DNA of 64,000 bases from Armigeres subalbatus (taxonomy: Eukaryota; Arthropoda; Insecta; Diptera; Culicidae), in the NCBI RefSeq assembly GCF_024139115.2, contig NC_085140.1, positions 236,966,371 through 237,030,370 on the forward strand. The letters run 5' to 3'. Below are positions 47,934 to 59,612 of this stretch, in pieces. Under the pieces are notes generated by a model, which was not told the DNA's origin, did not search any database, and saw only the letters and a program-made list of their open reading frames with translations. The translations under genes and the position numbers were made by a program. How positions within the stretch are numbered: the first letter of the stretch is position 1; each line of letters starts with the position of its first letter.

Positions 47934-49081
47934 GTACCGTCAACCTCGGGGAAGATGATCATTTTTAAGACAAAACATGCAATAACAATGTGTGTTTACA
48001 TTTTAAATCGAAACAAATATTTTCAAAACATGTACTGCTATACGTTGCAATAATCAACAACTTTAGTTTTCTGAAATGCTTTCGCATTTATTAAAATAAA
48101 TTAAATTATCACACATTTTTGAGTAATCTGGTTTGGGGTGAAGTTGATCAAGACAGCTCTACTAAAATAATTATGCAGTAGTAGTTAAAATACACTAGGT
48201 CAGAGGTTCCCAAACTTATAGATATGCGACCCACCTATCAGAATCCCATATTGCTTGCGACCCACCAGGTAATTAAATGCATTGATTTTTTGAAATTAGA
48301 TAAAAATGAGTTCGCGTAGGATTGGACAAATAATAATAAATTGCTTTTCATCCCATCATTGTATTTGTCAAAATTTTGTCAATTTTTTTAATTATATGTG
48401 GATTGGATTAAGATGGGATTTGAATTAAATTTGGGTTGGATTTGGATGGGATTTGAAATTTATTCAGATTGGATTTGAATTGGATTTCGATTTGATTAGA
48501 ATTGGATTTGAATTAGATTTGGATTGGATTTTAAATAGATTTCGATTTGGATTGGATTCGAATTGGATTAGGGTTGGTTTTGGATTGGATTCGGAGCTTA
48601 AATTTGGATTGTATAGGACTTCTTACTACTTGCCCAAATATCGTATAACAAAAAAAGGCCCTTGACCTCGTCAGGTTTGTTGTTCTTTAATCAACCAATC
48701 ATTACTTAGACCCTAATTCAGAATATGGAATAGATTTGTGGGTCAAAATAGCAACAAAATTATGAATTAAGATTTGTCTTTCGCGACCCACCACTGAACA
48801 GCGACCCACAGTTTGGGAACCTCTGCACTAGGTTATATGTTTGTATGCATGTTGAATTTACTACGTAAAGAAGTCTACGAAGACAATATTTGAAACGAAA
48901 ATAGCGTCATTTATGACTATCTCTCTCTTCCACAAAATACATTTTCATGATTATAATCGACATCGGTAACATTACTTAAACGGAGAATATTGTTGTTTCA
49001 TAAAAAAATTTGGCACTTTTGACTGACACATCAAATGATCATCTTCACCTCAATGATCATCTTCCCCCCATTTGACGGTAC
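47934..49081. mobile_element. TIR element containing a nested hAT MITE
   Basis: The ends GTACCGTCAA...GGGGAAGATGATCATT and their inverted copy pair over about 30 bp. GATGATCATT is repeated just inside the right end. About half of its length is the hAT MITE at 48201-48825. A flanking duplication is not clear. Confidence 0.6.
48201..48825. mobile_element. 625-bp hAT-type MITE with an internal GGATTTGAATT microsatellite
   Basis: It has an 8-bp target duplication (CACTAGGT at 48193-48200 and 48826-48833) and ends CAGAGGTTCCCAAACT / AGTTTGGGAACCTCTG with GCGACCCACC just inside. 48405-48620 is a degenerate GGATT/TGGATTTGAATT simple repeat. Confidence 0.85.
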
Positions 49082-49364
49082 CTATTATAGAAAGGCAAAA
49101 CGTATTGCAAACTGATACAAATTTTGATTTATTTGAGGTTGGCTTTCAGTCTTCTTATGCTCAAAAACGGGTTTAACAATTTTATCCGACGTTTCGGTTA
49201 CATATATTGTACCTTTATCAAGGACTGGTAATGGTTTATGTTGTATGTTGTGTATGTTCAGGATTACTTACTAACTTAAAGTCCCGTTTTATTGTTACAT
49301 TGGCTTAGCATAGAACGTTTTGTCACAACTTTATGTAAAATTTTACTTACATCGCCCCCTCTAA

Positions 49365-49620
49365 TCTAGAGTGCTTTGAGAATAGGTCGTATGTGCAAAA
49401 GAGAGCCTCTCTTCGGTTCCATTCTCTTTCGATTATTACAAAGCTATGTACAAATTTACGTTGGATTTTTTGGCAGATATCTAAAGACAATAGCTTTGTC
49501 TAGCGTGCTAAAGTGAAAATGTTGCAGAAAATGCTAAACTTGCCGATCTATTAGCGAAAGAGAGCGTGAACAAAGAGAGTCTCTCTTTTGTACATACGAC
49601 CTATTCTCAAAGCAATCTAG
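49365..49620. mobile_element. 256-bp MITE with about 40-bp inverted ends
   Basis: GCTTTGAGAATAGGTCGTAT at the left and its inverted copy at the right continue through GTGCAAAAGAGAG. It is not coding. Confidence 0.65.
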
Positions 49621-50199
49621 TAATGTTCGGTAGGGGCTGCGGAATTTGAATTTATCCGGACACCAGGAACTGTAGTACTTTTTGGCACCACTTCTATTCT
49701 GTTTGTATCGAACTGTGTTGTGATGGCGTTTGTGTCTGTCTGTAGGCTCTACACTTATTGTTTTTGGATGTGTGAAGTATGCTGGCATTCGTAATGCTGA
49801 GGTTGTCTGTGTTTGTGCGCTTGTTCACTGTGTTCTGTGTGTTGAGTCAACAAGCGCACAGACACAGACAATTCATTCTTTAAAAAAAGGCATTTTCACG
49901 AAGTAAGGAAATCGTAGATTTCGTCTCTTCTTCAGAAGCTCGAAGTAACGCAAAGGCGAATGAGTTTCCCTTTTGGGCAACAGGTGTGTGTCCGCTATAA
50001 GAATGAATGTGATCTCTTATTTTCTTGTAGGCCAATTCGACCAGAATAAGGAATATATATATATGAGATCCTTTCTTAACCTTCCATGATCCGCATGGTC
50101 CTGGTTCACTTACGGAGTCCCGCCGCTCTTTAGAACTACAAGCGTGCTTTTTTCAAAGGTGTTGTACTTTTTACATCGGGCGAGTCACGGATAGAGATG

Positions 50200-50275
50200 T
50201 GCGCCGCCACGCCACGCCGCCGCCGCCGACAATTTTTCATCGGCACGCCGCCGTTTTCATATTTGTCACGCCGCT
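50200..50275. repeat. GCC/CGCCGC-rich microsatellite
   Basis: GCCGCCACGCCACGCCGCCG and following repeats stand out against the AT-rich surroundings. Flanking 49621-50850 shows nothing else that I can name. Confidence 0.6.
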
Positions 50276-50857
50276 GATCTATAAATTTCCACGCCGATTT
50301 AAATTCAAAGAAGTCCTCAAAACTTGTCGATATATATCCCCAACTCATCGCGTTGAAAATCCACTGAATTTTTCGTGAATATATCAATGATTTACTCGAA
50401 AAAACTAAGAAGAACTTCGAGTGCAAATTCCGAAAGATTTACTGTTGAAACCCAAAGAATTTCTCGTTGAAATAGTGTTTAGAACGAAGCATTACCTGCT
50501 TACTGATAACGCTGCTGCACATTGGTAAAACCACAATGAACAACATCGGAACCAATCTTGTTCACCGGATATGCGATATCGTAAAACCATCAGAGAAGAC
50601 AGCAACGGGAGCAACCAAGGTTCGTAATGCTCTATTAATCTCAGGAGCACAGGATGCTCCCTCACGAACATTTTCGGGGAGAAATCGCTTTTCGGGAAAG
50701 AAAAACAGCCTGGAGAATGATAACCATTTTTCTCTCAAATGGATTACCGACAAACGTTGGTTTGCTCTCTTGCTTTCATATACGAGTCTTCTCGTGGTAT
50801 CATCAATACAAATGGTAGTTAGGAACAAATAACTTATTGCTTTCATACAAATATCGT

Positions 50858-51100
50858 GGTGGTGGGGCTACAGCTAGCGCATCCCTACGGCTATTATTGT
50901 TACTATTCTGGGTTCGAATCCCGGCGCGGCCATACAATTTTGTAATTGTTTTGCGATAATTCTCGCTAAAAGTGAGTGAGTGATAAAAATGATGAAACGA
51001 AAAAGGATTTTCATCTAATGGGCAAGATTTTCGTTCATCTTCCAAGGATAATTCTAGAGACAATATTAAAAGGTGAAAGATGATTCTCAACATAAACAAT
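50858..51100 (+). mobile_element. tRNA-derived SINE-like fragment
   Basis: A tRNA-like head of about 73 nt ends with a perfect box B (GGGTTCGAATCCCGG, about 50911). An AT-rich body follows. Box A is weak and the ends are not clear. Confidence 0.5.
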
Positions 51101-51510
51101 GAATGGCCCGAAAAATGATTGGTTTGGTCTCATTGAAACGAAAAGTCGAAACCCAGGGAGCAGCACATCGCAGCACGCACGTCGTTACCATGGCTGCAAC
51201 ATCTAGCAACAGCCAGCGCGTATTTCTGTTCAACTTAATTAACTTTCTAGAACATTAACTTTACTATAAAAGCAGTGCATTTGCATCGAATGTTTTAGTT
51301 TTGAATTGTATAAGCTAGTAGTAATATCATCCGAATAGATATTTAGTGACAGTAAAGTGTTCCAGTTTTCATTTACTGAGGGCAACCAGAAGTCCTTTCG
51401 GCATTCCATCCAGGAAGAAACCCCAGTGCAGTACAGTCCGTGAAGTTATAGTGGAAGACCTACTCGAGGCCTGAAGGAGGCTCCAACAAATAGAATATTT
51501 GAACGGAGAA
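51101..51510. other. possible solo LTR remnant, weak
   Basis: TATAAAAG near 51266 followed by transcript-like sequence resembles an LTR U3/R region. I could not find matching ends or a target duplication, so this is only a suggestion. Confidence 0.2.
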
Positions 51511-51514
51511 GAGT

Positions 51515-52590
51515 CATTTGGCCGAAAGCCAAATGTTGTTCGGCCGAATATGTCCTTTGACCGAACAAACCGTTTTGCCGAAGCCCATCTAGCCTAAAGA
51601 TTTTTCACCGAAAATGTCATTTGGTCGAAAGGTACATACAGGTACATACTGAACAATTCCTTCGGCTGAAAAAAAAACGTTGGCTGAATAGATCAATTGG
51701 CCGAAATGGTTGTTTGGCAGATAGAGCCACAGTTAATTTCATATTATTCGGCAACTCGGCCGTACGAAAATATTTTTTTGTTAAATATCTTGGCTGTGCA
51801 TATGTGCATATTTCGAAATGGACAAACTGATATGACATTTTCGAAAAGGAATCCACGTGTCTTGGAGACTCAGAACCCCTCAACCTGCGGAGTCAGGTGT
51901 TTTGCAAAAAGGTCATTTTCGTGCCAAAAGTCTGTTTCTGCAAAACAACCATTCCGGCAACGGCATTTTTGACTAAATGATTTATTTGGCAGAGTCACAT
52001 TTTTGGCCAAACGATCAAACAGCTGTTTCAGCCTACTAGGGCAAACATTTTTGTTAGCCACATAACTAGATGGGCTGATTGTCCCTTTCAGCTGTATATT
52101 GCTTTCACCCAAATTAAATTTTTGGTTAAACCATTTTTGACCCAACAATCGTTTTGGACAAACGTTCTGTTCAATTCCCAATGGGGCTTACTGTGTTATG
52201 TTATTATGCCAAACGGCATTCGAACAAATGGCTTTTCGCCGAATTACCAAACGATGGGAAGGGCTATTTGTCCAAAAAGTATTTGGTCGAATAAATCATT
52301 AGACCAAAACCCATCTGGCCGAAAATGTCGAAATTGGACATACGACCGAGAAAGTCGTTTGGCCAAATTGGTCATTTGACCGAAAATATCGTACGCCGAA
52401 ATGGTCCTTCAGCCGAAAAGGTCATTTGACCGAAATGGCCGTCTGGCTGAAAGGCCATGATCCATTCGGCCAAATGGGCCTTTGTGTCAAACAACCATAA
52501 CGATCAAACGCCATTTTCAGCCGGCTGACTTATTCGGTCAAACGACCATTTCGGCAAATCAACCTGAATTTCGGCCATTTCGGCAAAGCA
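51515..52590. mobile_element. CATTTGGCCGAAA word-array element
   Basis: More than twenty degenerate copies of a roughly 15-bp word (CATTTGGCCGAAA) occur. Forward copies dominate from 51515 to 51720 and in 52240-52470; inverted copies (TTTCGGCCAAATG) lie in 51950-52030 and 52490-52590. No coding frame. The word shares the GGCCGAA core with the elements at 35741 and 57805. Confidence 0.6.
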
Positions 52591-52599
52591 ATGAATTCC

Positions 52600-54640
52600 T
52601 AAAGACTGGAAGTTTTGGTTACGTTGGCGTTCTTTCTTGGTAAATTGGGCAACATTTGAAATTCAATAGAGATAATGTTTTTGAATGTTTGCAAATTGAA
52701 CAAGATATTCGCATTAAACCCGAACTAGTATCAGTTCTTCCGATCACCAATCAATCGATCAAGTAAAAAACTGAAAAGGGTGTCAATATTCAAATGGTCC
52801 TCCATTTGATATCCAAGTAAAGCCTTCCATGAAACATTCCAATGAAGTTGCATCATTCTACAAACAACACGAAACACTTTGTGAATCAATTAGTTGTCCG
52901 ATTCTTACGAATCGAATCGTCATTCCGCATTCATTACAATCACCTGAGCTGTAGTAGGGTAGAATACGGCTTTGGCAGGGTGCGACATTTGTTGGCACCC
53001 TCAACAATATTTGCGTTTTCCAGCAAACATACACTATTTATGAACATAAATTTGATTCAATCACACAATTTCAAGTCTAGGCTTTCATTTGAATAAGTTG
53101 TTTGTGTAAAAGTAGCAAGATTTGACGAATTAATCACCGGAACAAATTTGCACCTACGAAATCCTTGCCATTATTGCATTGCCAAAGAAAGCAGCAGACG
53201 AAAAGCAAACTGTTACTTACTTTTTTGGATCGCCTGTTTCTTCTCTTTATCGTGTATGTTACGACAAATTAGGTACGTAAACTACTTTTTACACTTTATT
53301 ACCACTTGATTATCACCACAAATAGCAAATTTATCCAATATTTGCTCTATGTTTCACTAAATAAAATTGGGACTGTTCGTTTTCTTTGGCAGCAGCGCAC
53401 TTCGGAATAGAGCGAGAGAATGTGTTTGTGAGCATATCAAACACACGCTAAAAAAATACCACGCACAATTCCATGTGATTTTTTATTTTAGCAAAACTAC
53501 GAACAAAATATCCGGCGTTGGCATTTATTTTAAAAAAGTGTTAGAATACAAATGCTTCTATTCAGATTTTTACTCAGACCATGAATTATATCAAAAGTAA
53601 TAGCCACACCGTAGTATTTTAAGCCTTATGTGGCTGACATAACCATTTTCCTTTTGCAACTTTAATACTTTCCAAGCTCATCAAAAAAATCATAACCATT
53701 CCCGTTCCTACATAGCGCATTTCAACCATAAATAATTGCCTACTTTTAGGGTATTATCTATTATTCAACTGTGAAACGTAGTGTACAAATGAGGTGGCTC
53801 CAGCTCAATCTTATGTGTATAGATTTGGTTTTACATGGTTTACGTCGTTGTACACAACCCCCATGATTATTTTGATGAAACAAACATATAATGTAAGGAC
53901 CTTCAAATCTAAGGACCGTAAAGAGCAAGTTGTATATTTGAAACTGGTTGATAGACTTTTGCTTACGCGTGAAGACTCTAAGGCATTACAAAGACAAAAA
54001 AAGATTTAAATCTTGGCAGTGGACGAAAAGTATGTAAGTTCCCTTCTCCAAAATGGCCAACATTATTCAAATAGGTTAAAATGGTAAAAGTTATGAAATT
54101 GTCAATATCTGGGTACACGGGTACCCTATCTGCCATTCACGTCTGTTTTTTGTTGCCGCATAAGGGTAAAATTTGTTTACAATGTGTTTAAATGTTTTGC
54201 CTATATTTCACGTGACATAAAATTGATGCCAAGGCTAAAATTCATGTTTTTGTTTTAAGCCAGTTTGATAATTAATAAAATTTCTTCCAAAATTGAGTGA
54301 AGCGAGATGAGCGTGCAGCCGATTATTAAAAATGAATTTTACTACTAGAGGATATAAACAACCAGCATCTGGCACCAATACATTACTAGTTTTCTACTTC
54401 CATGTCTAGTTGCTGAAGGGAGCAAAATCATTGCTGATAATAGAAATTGCTATGCCAATAGAAGAAACGTTGACCTGTTACTTTATACTAAATTTACTAA
54501 GTTTGTGGTAAAAGATATTATATTAAGTGAACACCAATCATCAAAGGAAGAGCATACGAATGTATACCAGTTGAACTATACCTGTGTTTTAGTGTAATTA
54601 TTCATTATTTTATCATTCAATTTGGCGAATGTCTTAGACT
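52600..54640 (+). other. intron 1 of the E2 gene, no supported feature
   Basis: Short frames only (for example 53367-53600 and 53794-54009) with no recognisable motif. Confidence 0.35.
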
Positions 54641-54689
54641 GCCAAGAATAGGTATTTTCCCTAGTATCATTCGCTGAAAATGATTTGTG

Positions 54690-54890
54690 AATTGTCCAAA
54701 TATTGATTCAGATAATGAAGACTATGTGGAAGAACTCTTTCGTCATGGCCAATCCCGTCCATATCATGAACTGAAGATTAGATTATGCTGAGCTGGTGAA
54801 GAGACAGTTGTTCTTGTCATTGTGGACGCCCATTTCAAATGGCCAGAACTTATTGAAGTTAAGAGCTACCGCAACAATGACAATTAAGAT
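54690..54890 (+). pseudogene. Ty3/gypsy integrase fossil
   Basis: One frame reads L-D-Y-A-E-L. After a shift near 54805 another reads V-I-V-D-A-H-F-K-W-P-E-L, which is the first-Asp region of a gypsy retrotransposon integrase core. A degenerate stretch before it (I-D-S-D-N-E-D-Y-V) fits the preceding zinc-binding region. Frameshifts and stops make it a remnant only. Confidence 0.6.
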
Positions 54891-55158
54891 GCAAGATCAA
54901 ATACCACCGATAGCGTGTCGTTTGTTTTTCTTTTCGTCCACCGTAAAAATTATAACTGTGGTAGTACAACACTGAGTAGTGTCACTAACACTTGCTCAAA
55001 ACATGTGGCAATTTTCCCTTTTCCCTAAAAAGCTTTAGAAGAAGTAAAGTATTTGTGATTTCCAGTCACGACGCAGCTCCATGTTTTGTACTGTTATTAA
55101 TGCCGGAAGTCCTTAATATAATGTTGTTGCGGATGATTCATGATGTTTTCCCTTGAAC

Positions 55159-55420
55159 CTATTCGTATCATGCGAGCAAAAGCGTAGGATTGCCAATCCG
55201 GAGATGGCGAGTTCGATTCTCGGTCCGGTCTAGGATGTTTTCGGGTTGGAAACTTTCTCGACACCCTGGGGAATAGTGTATCCATTGTACTTGCCACACA
55301 AGATTCATACTTATGCAATGGCGGGCTAAGAAAGCTTTCAATTAATGATTGAGGAAATACTAATAGAATACTAGGTTGAAAAGCAGGGCAAATTCCAGTT
55401 GGAATGCGTGTCTGATATTA
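55159..55420 (+). mobile_element. Feilai-related tRNA-derived SINE, partial
   Basis: Box B GAGTTCGATTCTCGG is followed by GGTCTAGGATGTTTTCGGGT and a body with the Feilai-like order (GTGTATCCATTGTACTTGCC, TGCAATGGC). It ends about 40 bp before coding exon 2 of the E2 gene. Confidence 0.65.
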
Positions 55421-55457
55421 TAAGTATTAATCATTATTTTTTCTTGTCTTTTCGCAG

Positions 55458-55544
55458 GCTCACATGAAATTTCCCCCCGATTATCCGTATTCTCCTCCAT
55501 CAATACGTTTTTTGACAAAAGTATGGCATCCGAATGTATATGAG
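55458..55544 (+). CDS. UBE2R/Cdc34-type E2, coding exon 2
   Basis: It encodes residues 60-88 between TTTCGCAG and GTAATT. It contains the F-P-x-D-Y-P-Y-S-P-P-S strand and the E2 signature W-H-P-N (residues 82-85), whose Asn stabilises the transition state. Splice phases (0 on both sides) agree with exons 1 and 3. Confidence 0.93.
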
Positions 55545-55602
55545 GTAATTATAATATTTATTCTGTCACCACATTGAATCTCATGTTCTGCATTCGACCC
55601 AG

Positions 55603-55835
55603 AATGGTGACCTCTGCATCTCCATCCTACATCCGCCGGTCGATGATCCACAAAGCGGCGAACTACCTTGTGAAAGGTGGAACCCCACTCAAAACGTTAG
55701 AACCATCCTGCTCTCCGTGATCTCACTGCTCAACGAGCCAAACACCTTCTCTCCAGCTAATGTAGATGCCTCGGTCATGTACCGGAGATGGCGGGACTCA
55801 CAGGGCAAAGACAATGAGTATCCCAATATAATTAG
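55603..55835 (+). CDS. UBE2R/Cdc34-type E2, coding exon 3 with catalytic cysteine
   Basis: It encodes residues 89-165 plus two bases of an Arg codon. Catalytic Cys is residue 93 (N-G-D-L-C-I-S-I), the same number as in human CDC34. The inserted acidic loop H-P-P-V-D-D-P-Q-S-G-E-L-P next to the active site is diagnostic of the Cdc34/UBE2R/UBE2G group and needed for chain building. L-L-N-E-P-N-T-F-S-P-A-N-V-D-A-S follows. There is no frameshift or stop; the gene looks functional. Confidence 0.95.
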
Positions 55836-55901
55836 GTATGTCAAATCTTCGAGATCTCCAAAAACAGAGTTTTATTAACATGTTGACATTTATTATTTTA
55901 G

Positions 55902-56016
55902 GAAACAAGCCCAAGCCGCTAAGGCTGAGGCAGAAAAAGAAGGTATCATCGTACCTACCACATTAGAAGAATATTGTATCAAATCCAAAACGAAACCTAG
56001 CAGTCAAGAACCCCAG
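55902..56016 (+). CDS. UBE2R/Cdc34-type E2, coding exon 4 (gene continues beyond the window)
   Basis: It completes the Arg codon and adds residues 167-204, ending before GTAAGT at 56017. I-I-V-P-T-T-L-E-E-Y-C-I-K matches the end of the E2 core. The acidic C-terminal tail expected in this family is not found between 56017 and 64000, so at least one more exon lies outside. Confidence 0.9.
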
Positions 56017-56489
56017 GTAAGTAAAAAAACGTAATCGATTCTTAAGACAGAATTTCAAGTGAAAGCGGCTTTTCGAGTAAATTTGTAGATGGTGGGCAAG
56101 ACAATATATGTCTGAAACTCGATTATGCATATGCACAACATGTGACAGATTTAGTTCGGAAAAGGTATTGGAGGGTAACCGCCCCTTCGCTACCACCGCC
56201 CTTTCCCTACTAAGCTACGAAGGACCTCCGTCGTCCTCCGCAGCTTAGCGGGTACTGGTAAAACCAAATTCCCAGTACCGGGCCACCAGGCGAACTCTTG
56301 CAATAAATTGTCAGAACTAACTCTCTCATATGTATTTTGTACACATGCCACCCAAGTAGGATGAGTATTTCGTATTGTCCAGCTCCTACACACTTGCTCA
56401 ATGAAGTAGGATTGTGTGAGGTTGTGCCAGTTGGTCGTCAGATCCCGACCCGATCACATAAGCGAAGAGAGATCGCCACTCGAGTTCAC

Positions 56490-57312
56490 TACATTCAAAG
56501 TTAATTGACTATATGCCGGGTATTAGGTCACCCGGAGTGGAAATTAATTACTATGACTGAAACTCGATTATGTATATGTACAACATGTGATAGATTTACT
56601 TCGGAAAAGGTATTGGAGGTAATCGCCCTTTCGGTGTGCTTTAATCCACGACCTAGTACGCTAGACAGGTGCTTTTCCCTACTAAGCTACGAAAGACCTC
56701 CGTCGACCTCCGCAGCTTAGCGGGTACTGATGAAACCAATGCTGGGAATTTGGTTTCATCAGTACCCCTAAGCTACGGAGGACGACGGAGGTCCTTCGTA
56801 ACTTAGTCGGGAAAAGCACCTGTCTAGCGTATGGGGATCAAACCCACTGAAGGAGCGGTTACCCTCCAATACCTTTTCCGAACTAACTCTATCACATGTT
56901 CTGCATATGCATAATCGAGTTTCAGACATATAGTAATTAATTTCCACTCCGGGTGGCTTAACCCTCTCTTTCCCACGACTTTTTCCAAAGATTTCAATAG
57001 GAAGGAATCGCCTATGAAAAAAATGCTAGAACAAAAGTTGTTTGCCATAGCTAAAATTAGAGGAAAACGAAAAAAATAGTTTTTGATTGTAAATCAATAG
57101 TTACTTGATTGTTTTCAATAGTTTCACTATTTTTACACAAAATTGATTCTATTTGTAGCCTAATAAAACTATAAAGTTGTGTCAATTACTGCTTTTTGTT
57201 GTTGAAATAATTCGATGAATGTTGGAAGGTGTAAAATTTGATGGAGCTCTACAGCTACCATGGGAAGGAAAGGGTTAATACCCGGCATATAGGCAATTAA
57301 CTTTGAATGTAC
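56490..57312. repeat. large palindrome with a nested TTAA element
   Basis: The left arm (56490-56735) and right arm (56735-56957, continuing 57279-57312) are inverted copies with shared blocks such as CACCCGGAGTGGAAATTAAT, AAAAGGTATTGGAGG and AAGCTACG-AAGACCTCCG. A related partial arm lies at 56100-56240. The right arm is interrupted by the TTAA element at 56962-57274. Confidence 0.7.
56962..57274. mobile_element. piggyBac-type MITE
   Basis: It is flanked by TTAA (56958-56961 and 57275-57278) with inverted ends CCCTCTCTTTCCCA / TGGGAAGGAAAGGG. It is 313 bp long and not coding. The uninterrupted target is visible in the opposite arm of the palindrome. Confidence 0.75.
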
Positions 57313-58019
57313 TGAAGACAAGATAAGTAAAACCGCAACTCTTTCGGTTCAAGAAACATGTATTGGAAAATATGTGTTCAGTTCCGTTACGCCTTATGGC
57401 AAATTAGTCTACCAAATAAGCAAACGTTAAAAAATATAATTTAATAACGACCATTTTTTTTTTTTTGAAAAATTGGGCACAAACAGATCAATCAGTTTAT
57501 TTTTAGATTAAGTTCAATGCCGAGTAACGCATTAGCGTGGAATAAGCCAAATGAGTATATAATGCATTCTTCTTACTCACACTTTTTATTATTATTGGAT
57601 ATTTTTCTTTTTTTGCCCAATCTCACCCCCACTGACGGTATATCAAAGTTTTCTTTAGGAAGTGCTAGCTCGTTCAGAGCTTCAAATAATTTTGATTTAC
57701 TTGGCCAAGAATTAATTGTCAACGATTGTTATAAATTATCTATTTGATTTGGACGAATATACTCTTCGGTTACCTCCTCAAGCTTACTTATATGTGGTTT
57801 GAAAGGGTGTCCTACGAAAGGCTGAAACACATAAGGCTGAATGCTCATAAGGCTGAACTCAAAAGGCTGAAATCCTGAAAGGCTAAAAGTCTCAAAAGGC
57901 TGAAAGTATCAGAAGGCTGAAACGTATCGAAAGGCTGAAATTGATGGGATGAAATGAATCCCAACCATACGATATGTTGTACCAACTATGTTGAGTGGTT
58001 GGATAGTGAATAATTGATA

Positions 58020-58310
58020 AAGAATAGAGAATAATGAATAAATAAGAATAAAGAACAAAGAATAAAGAATAAAGAATAAAGAATAAAGAATAAAGAATAA
58101 AGAATAAAGAATAAAGAATAAAGAATAAAGAATAAAAAATAAAGAATAAAGAATAAAGAATAAAGAATAAAGAATAAAGAATAAAGAATAAAGAATAAAG
58201 AATAAAGAATAAAGAATAAAGAATAAAAAATAAAGAATAAAGAATAAAGAATAAAGAATAAAGAATAAAGTATAAAGAATAAAGAATGAGGAATAAAGAA
58301 TAAAGAATAA
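58020..58310. repeat. GAATAAA heptamer repeat, about 40 copies
   Basis: Nearly perfect tandem GAATAAA with a few AAAATAAA variants, followed by purine-rich (GAAGGA)n-like sequence to about 58700. The long Phe/Leu/Tyr frames on the minus strand come from this repeat. Confidence 0.9.
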
Positions 58311-58752
58311 AAATTTCACAGAGACGAAGGAAGGAGGAAAGCAGAAGGCAGAAGACGGAAGGAGAGAGAAAGAAGACGAAAGAAGGGAGAAGGAAAAAAG
58401 ATGAAAGATTGAAGAAAGAACATAGAAGAAAGAAGAAGGAAAAAGTAAGATAAAGATGAAAGAAGAAATAACGGTGATGCAAGAAGAAACAAGGAAGAAG
58501 GAAGGATAAAGATGGAAGAATGAAGAAGGAAGAAAGAAGAAAAAACAAGAATGAAGAAAAAAAGAAAGAAGAAGGAAAAAGGAAGGAAAATGGAGGAAGA
58601 AGAAAACAGGAGTTGCAAGAAAGAAGGAAGAATAAAAAAGGAAAAAGAAGAAGGAAGAAGAGAGAAGAATAAAGAAAAAAATAGAAAGCAATCTAGCAAG
58701 AATCAAAAACTAAATACAAGAACCAAGAACAATTAAGTCTTGTTCCCTTCTA

Positions 58753-58966
58753 TGTTACCGCCATCAGGAGTGACAATGGGTCTGGGGGTGAGAATGGGTC
58801 ATCGCTCTCACCGGCAGTCTGGAGGTCGTAGAGAAAAATCGTTCAAAAAGGTCTCTTATATTTTAGTCTTCTTGCCCTCAGATACATTCAATGCATTCTA
58901 CAAGCATTCATTCAGTGACCCATTCTCACCCCCATTTGACCCATTGTCACCCCCGACGACAGTACC
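58753..58966. mobile_element. MITE inside the GGCTGAA element
   Basis: The inverted ends share GTGACAATGGGTC and GGGGGTGAGAATGGGTCA, starting GTTACCGCC / GGTACTGTC. It is 214 bp long. Confidence 0.6.
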
Positions 58967-59484
58967 TCAAAATTTTATGAGCTGTATAGACTACAATATA
59001 AGAATTCTGTATATAAATTGAAAGACAACAAAAAGTCACAAGAAGGTTGCGGATCATTTTAGTTTGTGCTCCTTTTAACGTCAAATGTGAATTCTTCCAC
59101 TAATATTTTTTTCTCACGATTTTTCAGCCTTTCGAGTTTCAGCCTTTTGTTATTTCAGCCTTATGTGAGATTTTTACTTTTCAGCCTTTCGTGTTCAGCC
59201 TTACGAGTTTTCAGCCTTATGTGATTCAGCCTTTCGTGGAAGACCCGGTTTGAAAAGCTTCCACACTAAGATACATAATAAATAATTAAAATTCTGCTGA
59301 ATCATCTTACGTGTCATCGACAGGTACTGGGGTGGGGTTATCCAGGAATTCTAATGAATTTGGAGGGGTTTGTAATAGCTAGCGAAAAAGCTATCAAAAA
59401 TCCTGAATTATTCCTCTCTTAGCGAGGCCATGTGGAATAGATCCATTTCATGGTACGGTGTAAGTTTGTTGTACTTCCATATGC

Positions 59485-59612
59485 CTATGAGCATCATCGT
59501 GTTAGTTATGTTATGCGAAAATAGTGAATCTATTTAGGAACCTCGCAGTTTAAAACTATAGAAGTGCTTGATAAACACCAAGCTGCGATACAGCAATTTG
59601 CCAACAAAAAAG
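59485..59612 (+). mobile_element. diverged Feilai SINE 3' part
   Basis: GAGCATCATCGTGTTAG, GGAACCTCGCAGTTTAAAAC and GAAGTGCTTGATAAACACCA match the 3' half of the Feilai copies at 14902 and 34991. The head is missing. Confidence 0.6.

Larger units (their letters stand above)
57805..59246. mobile_element. 1.44-kb GGCTGAA word-array element
   Basis: It has a 9-bp target duplication (GGTTTGAAA at 57796-57804 and 59247-59255). The ends GGGTGTCCTACGAAAGGCTG and GGGTCTTCCACGAAAGGCTG are inverted. Some eight copies of AAGGCTGAA follow on the left and some six inverted copies (TTCAGCCTT) on the right. The core holds heptamer repeats, purine-rich sequence and a MITE. A 9-bp duplication suggests a Mutator-like mechanism. 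Confidence 0.75.

Noticed and set aside
50536..50846. Overlapping frames of 98 (+) and 94 (-) codons
   Set aside because: No motif, no splice context and adjacent to SINE-like sequence; probably chance.
57892..58706. Long Phe/Leu/Tyr frames on the minus strand
   Set aside because: Products of the GAATAAA heptamer repeat and adjacent purine-rich tract.
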